Counted from the stretch's first letter, positions 1 to 6,825 are shown. The stretch is DNA of 16,120 bases from CAZWSE01 sp964636575 (GCA_964636575.1 CAZWSE010000077.1:1-16120), one strand, 5' to 3'. The notes: generated by a model from the letters alone, not told the origin. Translations and numbers: made by a program.

Positions 1-248
1 TCCAATTCTTCGTCCCACGCAGGCGAGGCAATGGAATACGCGCGCAGCAGTGGTTTGCCGTTGTCGCCCATAAGCCCGATCATCACAAATTCACCCGAGC
101 GGAACCGAAGAGACTGCGGGCGCGTGACACGGAACGAAAACAACCGGTCCGTCCAATGGGTTACCGCTGTGACCGTTTGCGCATCGGGCAGGGTGGGCAC
201 GGGCGGCGTGTTTGGCTTTGTGTCGGGCACGAAATGGGTCTCACTCAT
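1..248 (-). CDS. fpr: Ferredoxin-NADP reductase, N-terminal part (runs off the window)
   Basis: Only the first 82 codons are present; the rest lies before base 1. The protein starts MSETHFVPDT and carries the FAD-binding motif RAYSIASP at about residues 70-77, preceded by the flavodoxin-reductase-like stretch FRSGEFVMIGL. These are typical of bacterial ferredoxin/flavodoxin-NADP(+) reductases, FAD enzymes that exchange electrons between NADPH and ferredoxin in the cytoplasm. The ATG at 246-248 is the first in frame, but it has no convincing ribosome-binding site. The gene lies 85 bases beyond the sulfur operon on the same strand, so it could supply reduced ferredoxin to the sulfite reductase; that link is inferred from position. 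Family assignment is solid; the completeness of the gene cannot be judged. Confidence 0.9.
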   Translation of the reverse strand, partial: MSETHFVPDTKPNTPPVPTLPDAQTVTAVTHWTDRLFSFRVTRPQSLRFRSGEFVMIGLMGDNGKPLLRAYSIASPAWDEEL

Positions 249-258
249 TGTCAGCATT

Positions 259-308
259 CTATGCGCGTTTTTCCACGCATAGCCTTCCTAAGATATGATG
301 TATGTCAA
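259..308 (-). promoter_or_regulatory. Possible fpr promoter with an inverted repeat over the -10 region
   Basis: Read on the minus strand there is a perfect -35-like TTGACA (303-308), an 18-base spacer and a weak -10-like GGCTAT (279-284). A perfect 7-base inverted repeat, CTATGCG (259-265) and CGCATAG (276-282) with a 10-base spacer, overlaps the -10 element and ends 11 bases before the fpr start codon. It could be an operator or a hairpin in the 5' leader. This is sequence pattern only; the regulator is unknown. Confidence 0.35.
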
Positions 309-333
309 TGTAAGGGGGGCAAGGTGCCTTGGC

Positions 334-747
334 TTAACTTGCGGACTGGCGGTCGCGCAGGCGGGCTTGGTAATCATGCTCTTGCCAGTTTGATCGGAAA
401 AGCCAGTCTGATTGTGGTTGACGCGCCGCAAGATCGTCGTCGATCTCGACCTCATCAAACCCGGCCCGCCGCGCCATCGCGTATTGATCCGAAAGCACAT
501 GTCCTTTCGCCCGCAGCGTCCCTGTGAACCCCCGCAAGCGCAACTGTCGCGCAATTGTAAACCCGCGCCCATCTGCCGAAGTGGGGAAATCGATGCGTAT
601 CATTTCCAACTTGGGGTTCAGATTGACGGAGTGCGGATCGGCATCCGATCCCAAGTCCAGCGCGCAAAGATCATTGGCGGCCTCTGTGCAGAATCCTTTG
701 TCCCATGTGTCGGGCGCAAAGCCTGTGTCTGTGACGATAACGCTCAT
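334..747 (-). CDS. DUF934 family protein of the sulfite-reduction operon
   Basis: This 137-aa soluble protein starts MSVIVTDTGF and has the DUF934 signature: an LxxDFPxxxDGRGFTxARxLR-like block (residues about 51-68) followed by GHVLSDQYAMARRAGFDEV (about 82-100). DUF934 genes are well known as neighbours of cysI/cysH in proteobacteria and are suspected to assist sulfite reduction, but no biochemical role is firmly established. The start at 747 is preferred to the upstream in-frame ATG because it overlaps the cysH stop by 4 bases (ATGA), has AAAAGG upstream, and matches the family start. It is the last tightly coupled gene of the operon. I see no metal or nucleotide motif and no membrane segment. 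Confidence 0.85.
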   Translation of the reverse strand: MSVIVTDTGFAPDTWDKGFCTEAANDLCALDLGSDADPHSVNLNPKLEMIRIDFPTSADGRGFTIARQLRLRGFTGTLRAKGHVLSDQYAMARRAGFDEVEIDDDLAARQPQSDWLFRSNWQEHDYQARLRDRQSAS

Positions 748-1490
748 GGCTGGCCTTTTGCTTGAGTATTTGTGGAAACGTGAATGGGGTTTTGGGGTGT
801 TGTGCCTAAATGCAACCCGCATTCGGTTTTTGTGGAGCCGCGCCAACGTCCGGCCCTTGGGTCTTCGTCGGGGGCTGTCGGGGTGGTGCAGGGCGCGCAT
901 CCGATGGATCTGTACCCTTGATCCACAAGCGGATGGCGCGGCAGGCCGTGATCGCTGATGTAGCGTTGTGTTTGCGCGCTATCCCAGCGGGCCAATGGGT
1001 TGATCTTGATCCGTCGGCCATTGTCTTTTTCAAACAAAGGCAGATGAGCGCGTTGCCCACCCTGCACCTGTTTGCGGCCCGTGATCCAGCCGCCGAAGTC
1101 CTGCAAGGCGCGTTCAAGCGGCTCTGTTTTGCGCAGGCTACAGCAGGCGTCCGGATCGAACTTGTGCAAGATCCCATCAACGTCCTTTTCCAGCAAGGTC
1201 GCGCGGGCGGGTTTGATGACCCTTACGTCTGACAGCCCCAAAGCCTGTGCCACATCTTTTTGATAGCGCAGTGTTTGGTCAAACAGCATTTCGGTGTCGA
1301 TGAACAGTACAGGCGTTGCGCGATCAATCTGGCTGATCATGTGCAGCAAGACCACGCTTTCCGCGCCGAAGCTGCTGACCAGTGCAACGGGCCCAATCTC
1401 CAGATCGCTGAGCGCGTGTTTCAGCACCGTTTGCGCCTCGCTTTTGCGGTGCAACAGGTTGCGACGGTCTGCAAGCTCCTTAAGCGGCAT
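744..1490 (-). CDS. cysH: Adenylyl-sulfate (APS) reductase, [4Fe-4S] type
   Basis: This 248-aa cytoplasmic enzyme reduces activated sulfate to sulfite using thioredoxin. The PP-loop SSFGAES (39-45) binds the nucleotide. Cysteine pairs CC (116-117) and CxxC (198-201) are the hallmark of the [4Fe-4S]-containing reductases that prefer APS over PAPS, and the catalytic ECGLH cysteine is C224. A PAPS reductase of the E. coli kind lacks the CC/CxxC cysteines, so APS is the likely substrate. The start at 1490 is set by a strong CGGAGG ribosome-binding site inside the end of cysI; the genes overlap by 11 bases. The protein continues 21 residues past ECGLH, longer than usual for the family, and this tail is encoded over a repeat-like stretch (762-772). 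Family certain, substrate preference likely. Confidence 0.93.
   Translation of the reverse strand: MPLKELADRRNLLHRKSEAQTVLKHALSDLEIGPVALVSSFGAESVVLLHMISQIDRATPVLFIDTEMLFDQTLRYQKDVAQALGLSDVRVIKPARATLLEKDVDGILHKFDPDACCSLRKTEPLERALQDFGGWITGRKQVQGGQRAHLPLFEKDNGRRIKINPLARWDSAQTQRYISDHGLPRHPLVDQGYRSIGCAPCTTPTAPDEDPRAGRWRGSTKTECGLHLGTTPQNPIHVSTNTQAKGQP
762..772 (+). repeat. TTGAGTATTTG element inside the 3' end of cysH
   Basis: An 11-base sequence, TTGAGTATTTG, is followed by TGGAAACGTGAATGG, which resembles the degenerate intergenic elements common in Rhodobacterales. The same 11 bases occur on the minus strand at 8551-8561. Here it falls within the codons for the unusual C-terminal tail of CysH. 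That it is a repeat element is inference from similarity; two short copies alone could be chance. Confidence 0.3.
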
Positions 1491-3144
1491 CTGCTTTGAC
1501 CTCCGGATAAAGTGCGGCTTTGAAAGGTGCGGCCCCAAGCCGTTTGTAGGTTTGCAAAAATGTCTCTGACGGGTCTTCGCGAATGTCGAGGTAGGCGTAG
1601 ACCAGCCGTTCAATGGCGGGAATGATGTCCTCGGCTGAAAACCCCGGCCCTGCGCGTTCGCCAAGGGCCGCGTCTTCTGACCCATCGCCGCCGAGCGTGA
1701 TCTGATAGCTTTCAACGCCTGCACGATCGAGCCCCAGTATCCCGATGTGGCCCACGTGATGGTGCCCGCAGGCATTGATGCAGCCAGAAATCTTGATCTT
1801 CAGCGGCCCGACGTCGTGTTCCAGTTTGAGCGCGTCAAAGCGGGTCGCGATCTGTTGTGCAATCGGGATAGAGCGGGCGGTCGCAAGCGCGCAATAATCC
1901 ATGCCGGGGCAGGCGATGATGTCTGAGATCAACCCTATGTTGGCGGTGGCCAAGCCAGCAGTTTTCAGCGCGGCATGAAGCGCAGGTAAGTCTGATACAT
2001 GGACATGCGGCAGGATCACGTTCTGCTCATGGCTGATGCGCAGCTCGTCATGGCTGTAGGTTTTGGCAAGGTCGGCCATGACACGCATCTGAGCGCTCGT
2101 GGCATCGCCCGGCGTCGCCCCGTGGGCTTTGAGGCTGATGGAGACGATCTTGTAGCCCGTCGCGCGGTGATCCGACAGGTTGGTGTCAGCCCAGGACCGA
2201 AAGACCGGATCAGCGTCATAGGCAGCCAAATAGGCGGCATCGGAAGCCGTTTTGAACACAGGCGCTGCGAATTGTGCCCGAATGGCCGCCAGCATGGTTT
2301 GATCCACACCACTGAACAGGGGAAGCAGTTTTGCAAAGCGGTCGTTCACCAGATCGCGGATGGTGTCGATGCCGTTTTCATGGACTGTGATTTTGATCCT
2401 TGCCTTGTATTTGTTGTCGCGCCGACCAAGCAGGTTGTAGACCGAAACGATGGCTTCCAAGTAAGGCAGAAGGTGATCTTCGGGCAGGAAATCGTTCAGC
2501 ACTTTGCCGATCATGGGGGTGCGCCCCAGACCGCCGCCGACAATGACTTCGTATCCCTTTTGATCGCCACGGCGCAGCATGCGCAGCCCGATATCATGGG
2601 CTTTGGTCACGGCGCGGTCGATTTCAGAGCCGGTCACCGCCACTTTGAATTTACGCGGCAGGAATTGGAACTCGGGATGGTCTGTGGACCATTGCCGGAT
2701 CAGCTCAGCCACAGGGCGCGGATCATCAATTTCATCTGCCGCAGCACCTGCAAAATGGTCGGCGGTGACGTTGCGGATTGTGTTGCCTGAGGTCTGGATG
2801 GCATGCATCTCAACCTCTGCCAGCGCATCGAGCATATCAGGCACATCGCGCAATTCCGGCCAGTTGTACTGAATGTTCTGGCGCGTTGTGAAGTGGCCGT
2901 AGCCTTTATCCCAACGGTCCGCGATATCGGCCAGTTTGTGCATTTGGCGGCTGTTCAGAGTGCCGTAGGGGATTGCCACCCGCAGCATGTAAGCGTGCAG
3001 TTGCAGATATAGCCCGTTCATCAGCCGCAAGGGTTTGAATTCGTCTTCGGTCAAAGCGCCCGAGATGCGACGTTCGACCTGATCGCGGAACTGGGCGTTG
3101 CGCGTGGCCAGAAAATCTTTGTCGAAGGTGGAATAGCTATACAT
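1480..3144 (-). CDS. cysI: Assimilatory sulfite reductase, siroheme/[4Fe-4S] hemoprotein
   Basis: This 554-aa nitrite/sulfite reductase family protein catalyses six-electron reduction of sulfite to sulfide. The siroheme-[4Fe-4S] ligands are visible as CPGMDYC (C412, C418) and GCINACG (C455, C459), that is C-x5-C and C-x3-C. Anion-binding regions include TTRQNIQYNW (about 86-95), TSGNTIRNV (118-126) and RKFKV (164-168). The family includes nitrite reductases, but the flanking cysG, cysH and DUF934 argue for sulfite. No cysJ-like flavoprotein is present, so electrons may come from ferredoxin, fitting the nearby fpr. The start at 3144 has AGGAGA seven bases upstream and overlaps the preceding gene by 8 bases; an upstream extension reading into DUF2849 is rejected. 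Overlaps cysH by 11 bases. Confidence 0.93.
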   Translation of the reverse strand: MYSYSTFDKDFLATRNAQFRDQVERRISGALTEDEFKPLRLMNGLYLQLHAYMLRVAIPYGTLNSRQMHKLADIADRWDKGYGHFTTRQNIQYNWPELRDVPDMLDALAEVEMHAIQTSGNTIRNVTADHFAGAAADEIDDPRPVAELIRQWSTDHPEFQFLPRKFKVAVTGSEIDRAVTKAHDIGLRMLRRGDQKGYEVIVGGGLGRTPMIGKVLNDFLPEDHLLPYLEAIVSVYNLLGRRDNKYKARIKITVHENGIDTIRDLVNDRFAKLLPLFSGVDQTMLAAIRAQFAAPVFKTASDAAYLAAYDADPVFRSWADTNLSDHRATGYKIVSISLKAHGATPGDATSAQMRVMADLAKTYSHDELRISHEQNVILPHVHVSDLPALHAALKTAGLATANIGLISDIIACPGMDYCALATARSIPIAQQIATRFDALKLEHDVGPLKIKISGCINACGHHHVGHIGILGLDRAGVESYQITLGGDGSEDAALGERAGPGFSAEDIIPAIERLVYAYLDIREDPSETFLQTYKRLGAAPFKAALYPEVKADAA

Positions 3145-3442
3145 GAGAGGTCTCCTGCTTGCCGTGGGCGTAGTTCGACGGGCCTGTGCGGCGGAAGTCT
3201 TCGCGGAAATGGGTCGGTTGCGGGCCGTCATCGGTGATTTTCACTTCGGCCAGATAAACCCCGACGACTTCATCAGCGCGGGCCGTGGCGTCGATGACGC
3301 GCAGTTGTGCGTCGGCTTCGTCTGTCAGGACTGCTGCATCAGATAAGGCGCGCGTCCAGCCATCTTTTTCCGTGAGGTAGACCACATCACCTTCCAGCAA
3401 GGCATTGGCGGTCAGGACCGAAGGGGCGAAAGACTTGGGCAT
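3137..3442 (-). CDS. DUF2849 family protein in the sulfur operon
   Basis: This 101-aa soluble protein starts MPKSFAPSVLTANALLEGDV and contains the family block GDVVYLTEKDGWTRALSDA (about 18-36) and, near the end, the FREDFRRTGPSNYAHGK region (79-95). DUF2849 proteins are small alphaproteobacterial proteins found between cysG and cysI. Their function is unknown; a role as a small partner of sulfite reductase or siroheme insertion is only a guess from position. The start codon shares one base with the cysG stop (TAATG), and the end overlaps the cysI start by 8 bases, so all three are probably translationally coupled. AGGAGC lies about eight bases before the start. Confidence 0.85.
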   Translation of the reverse strand: MPKSFAPSVLTANALLEGDVVYLTEKDGWTRALSDAAVLTDEADAQLRVIDATARADEVVGVYLAEVKITDDGPQPTHFREDFRRTGPSNYAHGKQETSHV

Positions 3443-4830
3443 TATGCGCGCTCCTGTAGGGGTAGTGTGGCGTTCAATGCTTCGCGTGGGGCGAGGCCGT
3501 AGAATGTAAGGGCAGGCCCTGCCATTTGGGCGGTGGCCAGATCGTCAGGCAGGGTGGCAAGCGTGCTTTCCAAGATGCGCTGATCTGGACGGGATGCGTT
3601 TTCGATCACGGTCACGGGCGTGGCGCGGTCCGCACCATGCATCAGCAGACGGCCTTGGATAAAGCGGGCGGACTTTTTGCCCATATAGATCGCCGCTACT
3701 TCGCCCGTGCGCGCCAGTGCGGCCCAATCGTGATCGGCAAAGCCTTTCATGTCGTGACCTGTCAGGAACCGGACAGATGAGTTGCGGTTGCGCTTGGTCA
3801 GGCTTTGACCAATGGCGGCAACGGCGGCTGAGGCAGAGGTGATGCCGGGAACAATGGACCAAGCCGCACCGGCGGCGTCACAGGCATCAATCTCTTCATC
3901 GAGCCGTCCAAAGACGGTTGCATCGCCGGATTTGAGGCGCACGACTTGGGCGCCGGCTGTGACGTGTTTCACAATCAAGGCGTTGATGTCGGTTTGCGAC
4001 ATGGATGGGCCAAAGCCTTCTTTGCCTGCATCAAGCATCAGGGCTTCGCGACGGGCGAGTTCCAGTATGGGCTGGCTGATCAGGCGGTCGTAAATGACCA
4101 CATCAGCCTCGTCCAAGGCGCGGCGCGCTTTCATAGTCAAAAGGTCAGGGTCACCGGGGCCTGCGCCGACGAAGTGTACGTGCCCTTCGCGGGCTTTGTG
4201 GGTGAGGTGCGATGCGAGTTGATCATGCAGGGCCGCTTTGACAGCGGCCTCGCCGTTTGGAACCGCTGCGGGGCCGGACTTGAAGTAAAATTCACGCCAG
4301 AAATCGCGGCGGGCGCGGCCCATGGGCAGGGCATCGGCCATTTTGCGAAAGCCTTTGCCAATGCGCGCCAAAGTGCCGAGTGTATTGGGCAGCTTGGCCT
4401 CAAGATCCGCTTTGATCGCGCGGGCGAGAACAGGGGCCGCGCCTTCGGTGCCGATCGCGATCGTGACAGGGTCACGGTCCACAATAGCGGGGGTGATGAA
4501 CTGGCTGTCGCCCAGATTGTCGACGATATTGACGAGCGCACCGTCTGCATGTGCGATTCCCGCGGTGCGGGCGTCTTCTGCTTCGTCTTCGGTGGCGGCG
4601 TAGAAAAGCGAGGCGCAGAGCGTGTCGCCCGGCTCCATCGCCCGTGTGATCAGGGTCAGCTTGCCGGACTTGGCCCAGTTTTCAATCTCAGGGGCAGCGC
4701 TGGGGGTTATGACCGTCAGCTTGGCTTCGGTCTTCAGCAACAAACGCAATTTGGCCAGCGCGGCTTCACCACCGCCTGACAAAACGATCCGACGTCCGGC
4801 GACTGCGAGGAAGATTGGGAAATGTTGCAT
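3442..4830 (-). CDS. cysG: Siroheme synthase (uroporphyrinogen III methyltransferase / precorrin-2 dehydrogenase / ferrochelatase)
   Basis: This 462-aa trifunctional enzyme makes siroheme, the cofactor of the downstream sulfite reductase. The N-terminal precorrin-2 dehydrogenase/ferrochelatase domain has the NAD site SGGGEAALAK (18-27) and the catalytic aspartate D104 in NIVD. A C-terminal methyltransferase domain starts near residue 218 with VGAGPGDPDLL, then YDRL (D248), DAGK (K270), RLKSGDATVFGR and PGITSASA. Aligned from memory with Salmonella CysG, the first ~270 residues need no gap, which places T128 where Salmonella has the phosphorylated S128. AGGAAA lies upstream of the ATG. It is the first gene of the minus-strand cys operon, whose promoter must lie in the 138-base gap to the divergent regulator. 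Confidence 0.95.
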   Translation of the reverse strand: MQHFPIFLAVAGRRIVLSGGGEAALAKLRLLLKTEAKLTVITPSAAPEIENWAKSGKLTLITRAMEPGDTLCASLFYAATEDEAEDARTAGIAHADGALVNIVDNLGDSQFITPAIVDRDPVTIAIGTEGAAPVLARAIKADLEAKLPNTLGTLARIGKGFRKMADALPMGRARRDFWREFYFKSGPAAVPNGEAAVKAALHDQLASHLTHKAREGHVHFVGAGPGDPDLLTMKARRALDEADVVIYDRLISQPILELARREALMLDAGKEGFGPSMSQTDINALIVKHVTAGAQVVRLKSGDATVFGRLDEEIDACDAAGAAWSIVPGITSASAAVAAIGQSLTKRNRNSSVRFLTGHDMKGFADHDWAALARTGEVAAIYMGKKSARFIQGRLLMHGADRATPVTVIENASRPDQRILESTLATLPDDLATAQMAGPALTFYGLAPREALNATLPLQERA

Positions 4831-4862
4831 GGGCGTGGTTTCCTGTAATTACCATCCCAATA

Positions 4863-4877
4863 TAGAATTTTGTTCTT
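4863..4877. promoter_or_regulatory. Putative Lrp-type operator between cysG and the Lrp/AsnC gene
   Basis: TAGAATTTTGTTCTT matches 12 of 15 positions of the general Lrp consensus YAGHAWATTWTDCTR and contains the dyad AGAA-N5-TTCT (4864-4876). A related half site, AAGAAC, occurs inverted at 4904-4909, about three helical turns away, compatible with the multi-site wrapping known for Lrp proteins. The site is 33 bases before the cysG start and 92 before the regulator start, so it could control both directions. The sequence match is direct; binding is inferred. Confidence 0.5.
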
Positions 4878-4968
4878 TCAAATTGCTACTACCCGATGAT
4901 AACAAGAACGTATGTCCTGAATGATCTGGCTATCGGAACAGACGGGTCGCTTTTAGAGGATACGCGGA

Positions 4969-5430
4969 ATGTCTGTTCGAATTGATGATACGGATCGGAA
5001 AATTTTGGCCGAGCTGCAGCGCGACGCCAGCCAGTCTTTGGACGAAATCGCCAACAAAATCGGGTCTTCAAAGACTCCCGTTTGGAACAGGATTCGCAAA
5101 CTGCGAGAAGCTGGCGTGATCGGGCAACAGACTGTTGTCCTAGATGCGGATGCGCTTGGGTTTGAGGCCTGTTTTTTTGTTCTGATCCGAACGTCCGAGC
5201 ATGACGCGGACTGGCAGGCTGCATTTTTGAAAGCCTTGCAAGATCGGGCAGAAGTTCAAGAAGCGCATCGTCTCGCCGGAGACATTGACTATATCCTTAA
5301 GGTTCGTGTGTCGAATGCCAGAGCCTACGATGTGTTTTATCAGGCGCTGATCTCAGAGGTGAAAGTGCACAACGTGACAGCTTTGCTGTCCATGGAAGAG
5401 ATCAAATCCACAACAATGCTGCCGCTTTAG
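4969..5430 (+). CDS. Lrp/AsnC family transcriptional regulator
   Basis: This 153-aa protein has an N-terminal winged helix-turn-helix (IDDTDRKILAELQRDA at 5-20, then LDEIANKIGSSKTPVWNRIRKL split over about 24-45) and a C-terminal RAM ligand-sensing domain (GDIDYILKVRV at about 103-113). Such proteins form dimers to octamers and respond to amino acids or related small metabolites. AGAGGA lies eight bases before the ATG. It is divergent from cysG across a 138-base gap with an Lrp-like operator, so autoregulation and control of the cys operon are likely. A sulfur amino acid such as cysteine or methionine would be a sensible ligand, but nothing in the sequence proves this. Family certain, target inferred. 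Confidence 0.93.
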   Translation: MSVRIDDTDRKILAELQRDASQSLDEIANKIGSSKTPVWNRIRKLREAGVIGQQTVVLDADALGFEACFFVLIRTSEHDADWQAAFLKALQDRAEVQEAHRLAGDIDYILKVRVSNARAYDVFYQALISEVKVHNVTALLSMEEIKSTTMLPL

Positions 5431-5470
5431 ACCAACGCAAATTGAGCGCTGACGCGCATTCTATTTTGAT

Positions 5471-5487
5471 CGCACAGTCCCTGTGCG
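5471..5487. terminator. Hairpin between the Lrp gene and the P450 gene
   Basis: CGCACAG-TCC-CTGTGCG is a perfect 7-base stem with a 3-base loop, 41 bases after the regulator stop. No clean T-run follows on either strand; instead the 35-base repeat begins two bases later. It is probably an mRNA 3'-end structure for one or both convergent genes. Terminator function is inferred. Confidence 0.5.
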
Positions 5488-5489
5488 AC

Positions 5490-5524
5490 AGCCTCCGGCG
5501 GGGATTTGTTTGGAACAAAGAAGG
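5490..5524 (+). repeat. 35-base direct repeat, copy 1
   Basis: The sequence begins AGCCTCCGGCGGGGATTTG and continues TTTGGAACAAAGAAGG. It is identical to bases 6790-6824 except for G at 5508 versus A at 6808. It lies eight bases past the stop of the P450 gene. From general knowledge, sequences of this type recur after gene ends in Roseobacter-group genomes; their function is not known to me. Confidence 0.9.
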
Positions 5525-5532
5525 GATGTCTA

Positions 5533-6711
5533 TCAAAGCTCTACCATGAGCCGTGTGAGCCCGTGGAAGTGATAGCTGTCTGCATAGTTCGGTTGTTCTG
5601 ACAGCTTCAGGTTTGGGCAGCGTTCGAAGAGTTTTCTTAAGCCGATTTGAAGTTCCAGGCGTGCCAGTGGTGCGCCGACGCAGAAATGTGCCCCGGCACC
5701 GAGGCTTGTATGTGTTTGCACTGCGCGTGTTGGATCGAACCTGTTTGGATCAGCCCATCTTGCGGGGTCTCTGTTTGCGGCGGCGAGCATCAGTGCGACT
5801 TCGTCACCTGTTTGAAAGGTGTGACCGAATACTTCACAGGGTTCTTGCGCGATCCTCGTGAACATATGCAGCGGTGGGTCAAACCTGAGAAGTTCTTCAA
5901 CTGTTTGTGCTATTTTGTCAGGTTCAAGATGGGCTTTGTCTGTGCCGTGCCCGATCAAACAGCGTACAGCGTTTCCAAGGCTGTGGACTGTCGCTTCATG
6001 TCCTGCATTCAAGAGCAGCACGCATGTGCCGATAAGTTCGTCCTTTGAGAGTTTGTCGCTGTCTTCGTGTGTGAGAAGATGGCTTATAAGGTCATTGCCT
6101 GGTGAATTGCGCTTTTGATCGAGTGTTTCAATCAAGAACTCTGTGAAGTCTTTGGCGGCCCTGTTGGCGGCCTCTTCGGTGTCGCGTGTGCGTCCAGCCT
6201 GATACATCGCAACCATTGTGTTCGACCACCTGAGCAAGTCAGGAGCCCGTGTTTCATCGACCCCAAGAAGCCGCGCGATGATCGTGACGGGTAAAATGGT
6301 GCAATAGGCCTTCAGCAGGTCGAAAGGGCCATTTGGGAAATCATCGATGAGCGTGTCGCACAGAGTTTCGATCTTTGGCCCGAGCCCGTCGATGCGACGC
6401 GATGTGAAGGCCCTTAGAACCTGACTGCGCAATCTTTTGTGTTGAGCGCCATCATGTTCAAGCATTGAGTGTTGTTCGATACGCTGGAAATCACGCAAGT
6501 GAATTGGTATCTGCGTGTCCGCTTGCGCCGGCTTTTGTCGTCCGAACCTGTGGTCTTTGAGCAGCGCATTGACGGCCTCGTACCCCATTGCAGCAGGCAT
6601 TTTGTAATCAGCCCAATAGACCAGATCGCCTTGCTGTCTTGATGTATCGTAAAAGGGGTAAGGGTTTTGAACAAAGTCTGGATCGGTTGGAGATTGATCT
6701 ACGGGTTTCAT
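5533..6711 (-). CDS. Cytochrome P450
   Basis: This 392-aa soluble bacterial class I-type P450 is a haem-thiolate monooxygenase of unknown substrate. The I-helix oxygen-activation motif is AGHEAT (236-241), ExxR is E273-R276, and the haem-binding loop SLGAGAHFCVG has the axial ligand C344. The usual phenylalanine seven residues before the cysteine is leucine (L337). H91 and R95 in the C-helix are probable haem-propionate contacts. No transmembrane anchor, ferredoxin or reductase domain is fused, so it needs separate redox partners; fpr about 5 kb away is a possible source but is not specific. The gene stands alone between two 35-base direct repeats, and hand-counted samples (5881-5940 at 40% and 6061-6120 at 45% G+C) are lower than in lon, although 6241-6300 is 57%. 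Substrate and CYP family cannot be told from sequence alone. Confidence 0.95.
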   Translation of the reverse strand: MKPVDQSPTDPDFVQNPYPFYDTSRQQGDLVYWADYKMPAAMGYEAVNALLKDHRFGRQKPAQADTQIPIHLRDFQRIEQHSMLEHDGAQHKRLRSQVLRAFTSRRIDGLGPKIETLCDTLIDDFPNGPFDLLKAYCTILPVTIIARLLGVDETRAPDLLRWSNTMVAMYQAGRTRDTEEAANRAAKDFTEFLIETLDQKRNSPGNDLISHLLTHEDSDKLSKDELIGTCVLLLNAGHEATVHSLGNAVRCLIGHGTDKAHLEPDKIAQTVEELLRFDPPLHMFTRIAQEPCEVFGHTFQTGDEVALMLAAANRDPARWADPNRFDPTRAVQTHTSLGAGAHFCVGAPLARLELQIGLRKLFERCPNLKLSEQPNYADSYHFHGLTRLMVEL

Positions 6712-6783
6712 GTCCCCATCAAGTCCTACTCCCTGCTTCTGTTCAAGAGGGATCAGTTCATCACAGTTGGTCGCTTTGCATGT

Positions 6784-6824
6784 CGCCGGAGCCTCCGGCG
6801 GGGATTTATTTGGAACAAAGAAGG
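6784..6824 (+). repeat. 35-base direct repeat, copy 2, with GC-rich palindrome
   Basis: Bases 6790-6824 repeat copy 1 (5490-5524) with one mismatch, in the same orientation. Here the left end also forms a perfect palindrome, CGCCGGAG-C-CTCCGGCG (6784-6800). The copy ends one base before the tpiA stop codon and 72 bases upstream of the P450 start, so it is placed at a gene 3' end, as copy 1 is. Confidence 0.9.
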
Positions 6825-6825
6825 C

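Noticed and set aside
1999..2790. 263-codon open frame on the plus strand opposite cysI
   Set aside because: It lies wholly within the conserved sulfite reductase gene, and its translation shows no family features.
5533..6711. P450 as part of a biosynthetic gene cluster
   Set aside because: No synthase, dedicated ferredoxin, transporter or other pathway gene is adjacent; the neighbours are a regulator tied to sulfur metabolism and tpiA.
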